Source of the DNA: Pseudomonadota bacterium
Lineage (GTDB): Bacteria; Pseudomonadota; Alphaproteobacteria; Rhodospirillales; Magnetospirillaceae
DNA length: 64,000 nucleotides
Direction: 5' to 3'
NCBI GenBank assembly: GCA_021847015.1
Contig: JAJZVW010000006.1
Coordinates: 1-64,000 of the forward strand
The notes beneath the pieces are model-generated. The model did no database searches and was not told the DNA's origin. It was given only the letters and a program-made list of their open reading frames with translations. Made by a program: the position numbers and the translations under genes. Positions 41,277 to 49,136 of this stretch are shown one piece after another; within the stretch, counting starts at the first letter, position 1, and each line of letters starts with the position of its first letter.

Positions 41277-41292
41277 GCCCGAGGGAAACGTC

Positions 41293-42387
41293 ATGACCAT
41301 GCTCGCCTTGGGGCTGATGAGCGGCACGTCGCTGGATGGCGTCGATGCGGCGCTGGCGGTTACCGACGGGGTCGCGGTGGAGCGGCTGGGGCCGGCCATC
41401 ACCGTTCCCTACGATGCCGACGCCCGTGAAGCCCTGCGTGCGGTGCTGGGCGGCGTCGGGGACGTGGCCGGAATCGAGCGCGCGCTCACCCTGTTTCACG
41501 CCGACGTGGTCGCCAAGCTGCTGGGCGACAACGGCCTGTCGCCGGGCGAGGTGGACGTGATCGGCTTCCACGGCCACACCATCCTGCATCGCCCGCACCA
41601 GCGCCGCACCTGGCAGATCGGCGACGGCGCCCTGCTGGCCGGCCGCACCGGGATCCCCGTGGTGTGCGATTTCCGCACCGCCGACGTGCGCGCGGGCGGG
41701 CAGGGGGCGCCGCTGGTGCCGGTGTTCCATCGGGCCCTGGCTGCCGGGCTGCCCCGTCCGCTGGCGGTGTTGAACCTGGGCGGGGTGGGCAACGTCACCT
41801 GGATCGGCGAGGACGACCGCCTGCTGGCCTTCGACACCGGCCCCGGCAACGCGCTGATCGACGACTGGGCGCTCCGTCACACCGGCCGGCCGGTGGATGT
41901 CGGCGGCAAGCTGGCGCGCATGGGCCGCGCCGATACGGTGGCCGTCGAAACCTTCGCCCGTCACCCCTATTTCGGGCGGGTTCCGCCCAAATCCCTCGAC
42001 CGCGACGATTTCCGCGCCTTCGCCACCGGGTTGGTGGCGGAGATGGGCGGAGCCGACGGCGCCGCCACGCTCACCGCTTTCACCACCCGCGCCGCGGCGC
42101 TGGCCCGGCGCCATTTTCCCCAGCCGGTCCGGCGCTGGCTGGTGTGCGGTGGCGGCCGCCACAATCCTGCCATCATGGCGGCGCTGAAATGCGAATTGGA
42201 GGTGCCGGTGGACGCGGTCGAGGCGGTCGGCTGGGACGGCGACGCGCTGGAGGCGCAGGCTTTCGCCTATCTGGCGGTGCGGTCCTTGCGGGACCTGCCG
42301 CTGACCTATCCCGAGACCACCGGCGGTCCGGCGCCGTCCTTGGGCGGGCGCTTCCACCGGCCGGGAGAGCGAAGGGGGGAACCATGA
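41293..42387 (+). CDS. anmK: Anhydro-N-acetylmuramic acid kinase AnmK
   Basis: This enzyme phosphorylates and opens 1,6-anhydro-MurNAc released during peptidoglycan turnover, giving MurNAc-6-phosphate for recycling. It is a 364-aa kinase of the ASKHA fold with the signature GLMSGTSLDGVDAAL at the start, GFHGHTILHRP, the phosphate loop VLNLGGVGNVTW, FDTGPGNALIDDW, and VCGGGRHNPAIM near the end. GAGGG is seven bases before the ATG, within a target duplication of the adjacent repeat. Its stop overlaps the next start (ATGA). Confidence 0.96.
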   Translation: MTMLALGLMSGTSLDGVDAALAVTDGVAVERLGPAITVPYDADAREALRAVLGGVGDVAGIERALTLFHADVVAKLLGDNGLSPGEVDVIGFHGHTILHRPHQRRTWQIGDGALLAGRTGIPVVCDFRTADVRAGGQGAPLVPVFHRALAAGLPRPLAVLNLGGVGNVTWIGEDDRLLAFDTGPGNALIDDWALRHTGRPVDVGGKLARMGRADTVAVETFARHPYFGRVPPKSLDRDDFRAFATGLVAEMGGADGAATLTAFTTRAAALARRHFPQPVRRWLVCGGGRHNPAIMAALKCELEVPVDAVEAVGWDGDALEAQAFAYLAVRSLRDLPLTYPETTGGPAPSLGGRFHRPGERRGEP

Positions 42388-42878
42388 GGCTCGCGCACGG
42401 GGTTTTGGCCGCCGCAATCCTGGGGATGGCGGCCCTGCCGGCCAAGGCCGATCCCGCGTCCGCCGCCTTGGCGGTGCGGCAATTGCCCAATGTCCTGAGC
42501 GCGGTGCCCGACAATGCCGGCAACCTGTGGGTCATCGTCAACCCCAAGTCCGGTGCCGCGTGGACCCAGCTCGCGGCCGTAGCCTGCGTGGTGGTGGCGC
42601 CCTACCAGGCCCGCATTTTCCAGGTCAAGGTGGTGGACGCCACCTCCGTCCACACCAAGCAGCCGCGCGACTGGCGCCAACTGGCGGCCGTGCCCTGTTC
42701 CCAGGTCTCCGTCCCCGCCGCTCCCGCCGCTCCCGTCGTCCCGATCATTCCCGCCGCTCCCGCCGCGTCTGCGACTCCGGCCGTCCCGGCAACCCCCACC
42801 GTTCCCGCCATTCCCGCCGTCCCGGCCATTCCCGCGATCCCTGCCGTTCCCACCATCCCCGCCATTCCGGCGCCGTAG
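42384..42878 (+). CDS. Exported protein with C-terminal Pro-Ala-Ile-Pro repeats
   Basis: This 164-aa protein has a signal peptide ending PAKA and a roughly 90-aa domain containing LWVIVNPKSGAAWTQLAAVACVVVAPYQARIFQVK. The last 55 residues are degenerate PAxP/IPAVP repeats (AIPAIPAVPTIPAIPAP). Such repeats form extended polyproline structures that can span the periplasm. It is coupled to anmK by an ATGA overlap, which hints at a cell-wall role. The family is not recognised. Confidence 0.7.
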   Translation: MRLAHGVLAAAILGMAALPAKADPASAALAVRQLPNVLSAVPDNAGNLWVIVNPKSGAAWTQLAAVACVVVAPYQARIFQVKVVDATSVHTKQPRDWRQLAAVPCSQVSVPAAPAAPVVPIIPAAPAASATPAVPATPTVPAIPAVPAIPAIPAVPTIPAIPAP

Positions 42879-42897
42879 CGGGCGGCGCAGGACCGCC

Positions 42898-44520
42898 TCA
42901 GCCCGAGGCCGCCGCGATCCGTTCCAGGTCCTTGGGCGTGTCCACGTCGTCGAGCACGGCATCGTCGTCCATCACCACCTCGAAAACCAGTTCGGGGTGG
43001 TCGGCCAGGATCTTGCGGGCGCCGCGGTCGCCGTCGATGGAGCGGATCTCGTCGAAGAAGCCGCGCGCGAACAGCACCGGGTTGCCGCGCCGTCCCTTGT
43101 GGACCGGCACGCAGATGGCGCGGCCCTCGTCGGGATCGAAGGCGGTCCGGATCCGCACCAGATGGCTGGCGCAGACGCGCGGCATGTCGGCCAGCATCAC
43201 CACGGCGGCATCCACGTCCTCGGGCAGGGCCGAAATCCCCAGGCGCAGCGAGCTGGCCATGCCCTGGGCGAAGTCGGGATTGCGGATGGTCAACACGTCG
43301 CAGGTGGGCAGGGATTCCTCGACCTCGTCGGCCTGGAAGCCGGTCACCACCATTACCGGGCCGAGGCCCGCCGCCAGGGCCGCCTGGGTGGCGCGGGCCA
43401 CCAGGGTTTCGCCCTCGAACTCGTCCAGCAGCTTGTTGTGGCCCATGCGCTGCGAGCGGCCGGCCGCCAGCACGATGGCCGCCACCCGGGCCTCGCGCGG
43501 GGCGGAGGGGACGGAGAGTTCCTCCACGCGGGCGGCCGCGGCGGGCGGCTCCTTCAGCAGGCCGCCCGGCCCCATGCGCATGATGTCGGCGGGCTTGACG
43601 GTCACCCCCACGGCCAGGCGCCGGAGCACCCAATCCAGCCCGTTGGGCTTCGGCGAACGGCCGCAGCCCGGCAGATCGACGATGGGCAAGGCGCCGATGC
43701 GCGCCAGCAGCAGAAGGTTGCCGGGGTCCACCGGCATGCCGAAATGGTCGATGGTTCCCCCGGCCCGGGCGATGGCGGCGGGCACCACGTCGCGGCGGTC
43801 CACCGTGGCCGAGGCACCCGCGATCAGCAAAAGGTCGATGCCGTGGCCCATGGCCTTGCCGATGGTGCGCTCCAGCGCGCCGACCTCGTGGGGGCAGCGC
43901 AATTCGGCCACCACCTCGCCGTCCAGCGCCTCGACGCGGGCGCGGGTGACGGCGGCGGTGGAGGCCAGCACCCGCTGCTGGATGCCCGGCAGGGTGGTGA
44001 GCACCAGCGCCACCCGTAGCGGCAGGAACGGGCGCACGGTGACCAGCGGCCCGCCCTTGGACGCCAGGGCGCTGCACACGTCGACGACGCGGCGGTCGAC
44101 GCCGAAGGGGATGATCTTGACGGTGGCCACGAGCTGGCGCGGGGCGACGATGTCGTAGGGCGGCAGGGTGGCGACGGCGACGGCCTCGTCCACGAGATTG
44201 AGGCGGTCGAGGCGGTCGCGGTCGATGGCCACCACGCCGCGGTCGGTGGCGAACAGGTTGCAGCGGCCCGAGAAGGGCGCGCTGGCGCTGACTCCGGTGC
44301 CGGCCAGGGCGTCGGCGATCAGGCGGGCGGCATCGTTCTCGCCGACGTCGTCCTCCTCCAGCCGCGCGCCCGTGACGAAGTTTATGTCGGAATCCTTGAG
44401 GGCGCGCACGTCCTCGGCCGTGAGCACGCGGCCTTTTTTCAGCATGGCGGCCGGAAGGCGCAGCGAGTGGGCCAGAATCAGCCCCTCGGCCTCGTCGACT
44501 CGCACCTCCCCGAAAAGCAT
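42898..44520 (-). CDS. Molybdopterin-binding / MoCo cytidylyltransferase fusion (MocA-like)
   Basis: This 540-aa protein has two parts. Residues 1-340 are a MoeA/MogA-like molybdopterin-binding region (EGLILAHSLRLPAAMLKKGR; LLLIAGASATVDRRDVVPAAI). Residues from about 345 form a nucleotidyltransferase of the MobA/MocA type (VAAIVLAAGRSQRMGHNKLL; VVMLADMPRV; RRGNPVLFARGFFDEI). It would attach CMP to molybdenum cofactor for xanthine-oxidase-family enzymes. It is the last gene of an operon with XdhC and the FAD and FeS subunits. GGAGGGACGAGG precedes the ATG. Confidence 0.88.
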   Translation of the reverse strand: MLFGEVRVDEAEGLILAHSLRLPAAMLKKGRVLTAEDVRALKDSDINFVTGARLEEDDVGENDAARLIADALAGTGVSASAPFSGRCNLFATDRGVVAIDRDRLDRLNLVDEAVAVATLPPYDIVAPRQLVATVKIIPFGVDRRVVDVCSALASKGGPLVTVRPFLPLRVALVLTTLPGIQQRVLASTAAVTRARVEALDGEVVAELRCPHEVGALERTIGKAMGHGIDLLLIAGASATVDRRDVVPAAIARAGGTIDHFGMPVDPGNLLLLARIGALPIVDLPGCGRSPKPNGLDWVLRRLAVGVTVKPADIMRMGPGGLLKEPPAAAARVEELSVPSAPREARVAAIVLAAGRSQRMGHNKLLDEFEGETLVARATQAALAAGLGPVMVVTGFQADEVEESLPTCDVLTIRNPDFAQGMASSLRLGISALPEDVDAAVVMLADMPRVCASHLVRIRTAFDPDEGRAICVPVHKGRRGNPVLFARGFFDEIRSIDGDRGARKILADHPELVFEVVMDDDAVLDDVDTPKDLERIAAASG

Positions 44521-44545
44521 GCCTCGTCCCTCCCTCCGTCCCGCA

Positions 44546-45553
44546 CTATGTCATATTCCGCCGCCGGATGGCGATGGCTTCGGCGAGGACCGAGACGGCG
44601 ATCTCGGCGGGCGTGCGGGCGCCGATATCCAGGCCCACGGGGGCGGACAGGCGGTCGAGGGCCTGCTCCGGAACGCCCCGCTCCGCCAGCCGTCGCCGCC
44701 GCGCCGCGTGGGTGCGCCGGCTTCCCAGGGCGCCGACATGGAAGCAGCCGGCCTCCAGCGCCAGGACCAGGGCGTCGTCGTCGATGCCCGAATTGTGCGC
44801 GAGCGTCACCAGAGCGGTTCGGCGGTCCAGCCGCAGATCGGGCAGGACCGCATCGGGCCAGCCGCACCGCACCTCGCCCACGGGAAAGCGCGCGGGCGCC
44901 GCGAAGGCCGGGCGGGGATCGACGACCACCACCTGGAAGCCGGCGGCCGCCGCCATGGGCGCCAGTGCCTGGGCGATATGCACCGCTCCCACCAGGACCA
45001 GCCGCCAGGGCGGGCCGTAGGCGCGCACGAACAGGCCGTCCGCCAGGACGCCGCTGCGATCCTGTTCCGCCAACTCCCGCACCCGGGACAAATCGGACGC
45101 GGCCAGGGCAAGGTCGCCCGCCGCCCCATGGGCGGTCACCGCCGCCGCCCGGCCCGTTTCCGGGGCGTAGGCCAGCGCGGCCGGCTCGCCGCGCCCGATC
45201 GCGTCGAGCAGGGTGCGGATCGTTTCGCGGGCGGGGGCCATCAGACCGACGGCGATGCGTCCGCCGCAGGGCAATCCCACCGCCCAGGCGGCGTCATCCC
45301 CGACGCCGACATCGATCCGGCGCGGCCGACCGTCGGCCAGCATCGCCCCGGCCTCGGCGATCACCGCGGCCTCGATGCAGCCGCCCGAGACCGAACCGGC
45401 GAAGGCCAGATCGCCGCGCACGGCCATATGGGCGCCGATCCCGCGCGGCGCCGAGCCCCAGGTGGAGACCACCGTCGCCAAGGCGGCCGCATGCCCCTCG
45501 GCCAGCCATCCGGCCAGGGCCGCGAGAATCGCGGCATCGTTCGCATCGGTCAC
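44546..45553 (-). CDS. xdhC: XdhC/CoxF family MoCo insertion factor
   Basis: XdhC proteins bind molybdenum cofactor, promote its sulfuration and insert it into xanthine-dehydrogenase-type apoenzymes. This 335-aa protein has the N-terminal XdhC domain (ATVVSTWGSAPRGIGAHMAV, then AGSVSGGCIEAAVI with the conserved Cys) and a C-terminal Rossmann domain (LVLVGAVHIAQALAPMA; VTLAHNSGIDDDAL; GALGSRRTHAARRRRLA). The GTG start has GAGGA eight bases upstream. It lies between the FAD-subunit and MocA-like genes. Confidence 0.9.
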   Translation of the reverse strand: MTDANDAAILAALAGWLAEGHAAALATVVSTWGSAPRGIGAHMAVRGDLAFAGSVSGGCIEAAVIAEAGAMLADGRPRRIDVGVGDDAAWAVGLPCGGRIAVGLMAPARETIRTLLDAIGRGEPAALAYAPETGRAAAVTAHGAAGDLALAASDLSRVRELAEQDRSGVLADGLFVRAYGPPWRLVLVGAVHIAQALAPMAAAAGFQVVVVDPRPAFAAPARFPVGEVRCGWPDAVLPDLRLDRRTALVTLAHNSGIDDDALVLALEAGCFHVGALGSRRTHAARRRRLAERGVPEQALDRLSAPVGLDIGARTPAEIAVSVLAEAIAIRRRNMT

Positions 45554-45584
45554 GGCATCGGTCCTCGCATGGGTTGACGCTCCG

Positions 45585-46370
45585 TCACTTGGCCGCGGCG
45601 ACGGCACGGCGGGCCAGCACGGCGATCAGGTGGGCGCGGTATTGGGCGCTGGCGTGCAGGCTGTCCCGCAATCCTTGCGCGGACACCGTCAGGCCGGCCA
45701 GCGCGTCGGGGCCGAACCCGGCGGCCAGGGCGCGTTCGAAGGCGGGCAGGCGGAACGGGCGGGGGCCGGCACCGATCACCGCCACCCGCGGCCCGTCGGC
45801 GGTCTCGGCGGCGAAGACGCCGACGACGGGATAACCCGAGGCCGGATCGCGCATCTTGGCATAGCCGGCGCGGCGCGGCCGGGGATAGGCGATTGCGACC
45901 ACCAGCTCGTCGGGGTCCAGCGCTGTGCGGAACGGGCCGGTGAAGAAGGAATCGGCCGGCAGGGTCCGCCGGTCGGTGCGGATGTCCGCCCCCAGGCCGA
46001 GCGCCGCCGCCGCATGCTCGCCCGCCGGGTCGTTGTTGGCGAGCGATCCGCCGAGCGTGCCCATGTTGCGGATCTGGAGGTCGCCGATGACCCGCGCCAG
46101 GGCGGCAAGACCGGGCAGAGACCCCGCGTCGCGGGCGATCGTGGCATGGGTGGCGGCGGCGCCCACCACCAGCCGGCCGCCCTCGTCCCGTATGCCGGCA
46201 AGGTCGGGAATGCGGGCGACGTCGATCAGCGCCGAAGGATGCGCTCCGCCCGCCGTCAGGGTTCCGATCAGGGTCTGGCCGCCGGCGAGGAAGGCCGATG
46301 CCGGCTCGCGCCACCGCAGCAGGACGGCCTCGGCCACGGTGGCCGGCCGGTGGTAGGCGAAGGGCGTCAC
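45585..46370 (-). CDS. FAD-binding subunit of xanthine dehydrogenase/CO dehydrogenase family
   Basis: This 261-aa medium (CoxM-like) subunit carries FAD between the FeS clusters and the electron acceptor. It has the FAD motifs AGGQTLIGTL and TLGGSLANNDPAGE, and the late RRAGYAKMRDPASGYPVVGV segment. The GTG start overlaps the stop of the 2Fe-2S subunit gene by four bases. The expected partner, the large molybdenum subunit, is not encoded in this operon or in the window. Confidence 0.92.
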   Translation of the reverse strand: MTPFAYHRPATVAEAVLLRWREPASAFLAGGQTLIGTLTAGGAHPSALIDVARIPDLAGIRDEGGRLVVGAAATHATIARDAGSLPGLAALARVIGDLQIRNMGTLGGSLANNDPAGEHAAAALGLGADIRTDRRTLPADSFFTGPFRTALDPDELVVAIAYPRPRRAGYAKMRDPASGYPVVGVFAAETADGPRVAVIGAGPRPFRLPAFERALAAGFGPDALAGLTVSAQGLRDSLHASAQYRAHLIAVLARRAVAAAK

Positions 46371-46843
46371 GCCTTGCGCTCCCGCCTTGCGGCGACGGCG
46401 TCGGCGATGGCCTCGACGATGGGGGTGTAGCCGGTGCAGCGGCACAGCGTCCCGGACAGGCCGGCGCGGATGGCCCATTCGTCGGGCGTCTCCAGGGTTT
46501 CGGCCAGGTCCAGCCCGGTCATCACCATGCCGGGCGTGCAGAAGCCGCATTGCAGGGCGTGATGGTCGCGGAACGCCTCCTGCAAGGGATGCAGGGCGCC
46601 GTCGGGCGCCGCCACCCCTTCGATGGTGGTCACGCGCCGGCCGTCCGCCTGGACGGCGAGGACCAGGCAGGCTTTCACCGCCCGTCCGTCCAGATGGATT
46701 GTGCAAGCGCCGCATTGGCCGCTGTCGCAGCCCACATGGGTCCCGGTCAGCCCCATGTGTTCGCGCAGGAAGGCCACCAGCAGCGTGGCGGCTTCCACCT
46801 CGGCTTCGATCGAACGGCCGTTGATGTCGAGCGCGATCCGCAT
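46367..46843 (-). CDS. 2Fe-2S subunit of xanthine dehydrogenase/CO dehydrogenase family
   Basis: This 158-aa small (CoxS-like) subunit has two [2Fe-2S] clusters. The plant-type ferredoxin site is GCDSGQCGACTIHLDG plus a later Cys (KACLV); the second is CGFCTPGM and CRCTGY. Electrons pass from the molybdenum centre through these clusters to FAD. It is the first gene of the operon (small, medium, XdhC, MocA-like) and is divergent from the second Panacea-like gene. GAGG precedes the ATG. Confidence 0.94.
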   Translation of the reverse strand: MRIALDINGRSIEAEVEAATLLVAFLREHMGLTGTHVGCDSGQCGACTIHLDGRAVKACLVLAVQADGRRVTTIEGVAAPDGALHPLQEAFRDHHALQCGFCTPGMVMTGLDLAETLETPDEWAIRAGLSGTLCRCTGYTPIVEAIADAVAARRERKA

Positions 46844-46976
46844 GTCCAGTCCTCTTTGGTGTTCCCAGGAGGTGAGGCGTCGCGCCCGCATGGTCAAGCG
46901 GAATCCACTTCCGGGGATTGGCGCCCGCGCGGATGGGAGGCTATGGTTCCGGTGTGGAACAAAGGAGTGGCGGGCG

Positions 46977-47528
46977 ATGCCCTTCGCGGTGACATCGTGC
47001 CTGGACGTGGCGTTCTGGTTCACCGACCGGGCGCTGAACGACAGGGAATACTTGCAGCCTCAGAAGCTGCACCGGCTGATGTATCTGGCGCAGGCGTACT
47101 TTTCGGTCGCCTATCCCGGGCGCAAGCTGATGCCCGCGGTGTTCGTCACCGACGAGATGGGCCCGGTCGAACCGACCGTCTTCCATGCGCTGGCCTATGG
47201 GCGTCCGCACATGGTCGAATCCCACCCCATTCCCGAACGGGTGGCCCACTTCCTGGACAGCATCTGGCGCCGGTTCGGCGCGTCCACCGCCGACCAGTTG
47301 ACCCAGAGGGTGAACCAGCACACCCCGGTCGCCGAGGCCATGGGCAAGGGCGCGGGCGAGGAGATCGCGTTCGAGGCGATGGTGACATTCTACGCCAGCG
47401 AGGCGGCCACCCGCCGCAGCGGCGCCCTGCCGGTGGACAAGGTGCTGCGGCCGAGGGTGATGCGCTCCCAGGACGGCAAGCCGGTCAGCGTCACCGCCTG
47501 GCGGCCCAAGGCGGCGCCGAAGACGTGA
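46977..47528 (+). CDS. Panacea/GepA-like (DUF4065) protein
   Basis: This 183-aa protein has the same core pattern as the gene at 36582: LQPQKLHRLMYLAQAYFSVA, then VTDEMGPVEPTVFHALAYG. The GC content matches the host, unlike the other copy. There is no short partner gene on the same strand next to it, so it may be a solitary domesticated copy. AAAGGAG lies about nine bases before the ATG. It is divergent from the molybdo-hydroxylase accessory operon. Confidence 0.72.
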   Translation: MPFAVTSCLDVAFWFTDRALNDREYLQPQKLHRLMYLAQAYFSVAYPGRKLMPAVFVTDEMGPVEPTVFHALAYGRPHMVESHPIPERVAHFLDSIWRRFGASTADQLTQRVNQHTPVAEAMGKGAGEEIAFEAMVTFYASEAATRRSGALPVDKVLRPRVMRSQDGKPVSVTAWRPKAAPKT

Positions 47529-47566
47529 CGTCCCGGTCATTCCCCGCCATCCATGCGGCCTGACGC

Positions 47567-48367
47567 TCACCCCGCCGCGCGGGCCAGGGGCTCGTACCAT
47601 GCGCGCGGCATGCCGGCTTCGGCGCGGGCGGCGTGGTTGAAGGGGGGCTTGAGGCCGCCGGGGAACAGCCGGCCCAGGTAATCGCGGTAGGCTCGCGCCG
47701 GGTCGAGCCCGCGCCGCTCGGCCAGGAACGCGAACCAGCGCACCCCGGCGCCGACGTGGCCGATCTCGTCGCGGTAGATGACGTCCAGGGCCGGCGGCGT
47801 GTCGCGGTCGCCGTTGCGCTCCAGGCGGCGGATGGTCTCGGGCGTGGTGTCGCAGCCCCGCGCCTCCAGGGTCATCGGCACCAGCGCCAGCCGGGCCATG
47901 AGGTCGCCCGCCGTCTTCTCGGCCGCCTGCCACAGCCCGTCATGGGCCGGCAGGTCGCCATAGGCGGCGCCCAATCCGCCCAGCAAGTCCTCCAGCAGGA
48001 TGAAATGCCGGGCCTCGTCCAGCGCGACATGCACCCAGTCGTCGTAGAATTCCCTGGGCATCGCCTCGCCGGGGAAGCGGCAGAGGATGTCCCACGCCAG
48101 GTCGATGGCGTTCAGTTCAATGTGCGCCAGGGCATGGAGCAGGGCGATACGGCCGCCGGCTCCGCCATAGGCGCGCTTGGGCATCTCGCGCGGCGGCAGC
48201 AGGACGGGCCGCAAGGGGCGCGCGGGGCGGGACGGGGGCCGGGCGGCGCCGACCATGGCGATTCGGCCCGACGCCCAGTCGGCGGCGAAGCCTTCGGTCA
48301 GCCGGCACTTCTCCGCCGCGCCGGCCGTGGCCAGGACGGCCAGCGCGGCCTCGCACAGGGTGGTCAC
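47567..48367 (-). CDS. DUF455 ferritin-like protein
   Basis: This 266-aa protein has a four-helix ferritin-like domain with several metal-ligand motifs: HALAHIELNAIDLAWD, WVHVALDEARHFILLED and DVIYRDEIGHVGAG. These E-x-x-H motifs suggest a di-iron centre. DUF455 proteins resemble the tRNA hydroxylase MiaE, but their reaction is unknown. The GTG start overlaps the bcp stop by four bases, so the two are co-translated. Confidence 0.88.
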   Translation of the reverse strand: MTTLCEAALAVLATAGAAEKCRLTEGFAADWASGRIAMVGAARPPSRPARPLRPVLLPPREMPKRAYGGAGGRIALLHALAHIELNAIDLAWDILCRFPGEAMPREFYDDWVHVALDEARHFILLEDLLGGLGAAYGDLPAHDGLWQAAEKTAGDLMARLALVPMTLEARGCDTTPETIRRLERNGDRDTPPALDVIYRDEIGHVGAGVRWFAFLAERRGLDPARAYRDYLGRLFPGGLKPPFNHAARAEAGMPRAWYEPLARAAG

Positions 48368-48843
48368 GGCCGTGGCATTTCCCCGAGCGAGGCCAGCGTC
48401 GTGAGGATCTCCCGGCTGTGGCCTGCGACCTTGACCTTGGGCCAGACCGCCACCACCACGCCGTTCTGGTCGATCAGCACGGTGGTGCGCTCGATCCCCA
48501 TGTAGGTGCGCCCGTACATGGATTTCTGTTTCCACACGCCGTAGGCATCGCACACCGCGCCGTCCGCGTCCGAGGCCAGCGGGAAGGGCAGGGTCAGCTT
48601 GGCGCGGAACTTGACGTGGCTGGTGACCGTGTCCCGCGAAACGCCCAGGATTTCGGTGCCGAACAGGGCGAAGCGGTCGAAGTCGTCGGCGAACGCCTTG
48701 GCCTCGGAGGAGCATCCCGAGGTGTCGTCCTTGGGATAGAAGTACAGCACCAGACGCTTGCCGCGGTAATCGCCCAGGGACACCTGCCCGTCGTCGGTGG
48801 GCATGGAGAAGGGCGGAGCCGGCTGGCCGATGGTGACGCTCAT
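48364..48843 (-). CDS. bcp: Peroxiredoxin (bacterioferritin comigratory protein, Bcp type)
   Basis: This 159-aa thiol peroxidase reduces hydrogen and organic peroxides in the cytoplasm. The peroxidatic Cys is residue 44 in KDDTSGCSSEA. The position five residues later, where many Bcp proteins have the resolving Cys, is Lys, so it is a 1-Cys or atypical form (another Cys occurs in AVCDAYG). It is the first gene of a pair with DUF455. Confidence 0.92.
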   Translation of the reverse strand: MSVTIGQPAPPFSMPTDDGQVSLGDYRGKRLVLYFYPKDDTSGCSSEAKAFADDFDRFALFGTEILGVSRDTVTSHVKFRAKLTLPFPLASDADGAVCDAYGVWKQKSMYGRTYMGIERTTVLIDQNGVVVAVWPKVKVAGHSREILTTLASLGEMPRP

Positions 48844-49067
48844 GCTCTGGGCCTCGTGTCGCGGAGTGGTCGCAGGGAAATTTTTGGCACAACCGGACCT
48901 TACCGCAAGTGAAGACCTCGTGTATGCAATTTTCAGATGCTCTCCCTAGGGAGTAGAGTGGCTGAAGGAGCTTCTATGCTTGTAAATCGGCTGTTTTCAC
49001 GCATCGAAAGACAATTCATACACGGGCATCGCGATTCCATCTATCGGACCGTCGCTCAGGGATGCAA

Positions 49068-49121
49068 GGCTCCGAACTCGGGTTTCGAATTGGTCAATGT
49101 CATCGTCCCCCCTGTCATCCC
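49068..49121. repeat. Half copy of the second palindromic element type
   Basis: GGCTCCGAACTCGGGTTTCG and the following GGTCAATGTCATCG match the left end of the element at 61793-61993 almost base for base. It then breaks off shortly before the glnE stop at 49137. The rest of the 48844-49136 gap shows no gene and no clear promoter. Confidence 0.7.
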
Positions 49122-49136
49122 TAATGAATGTGGCCA

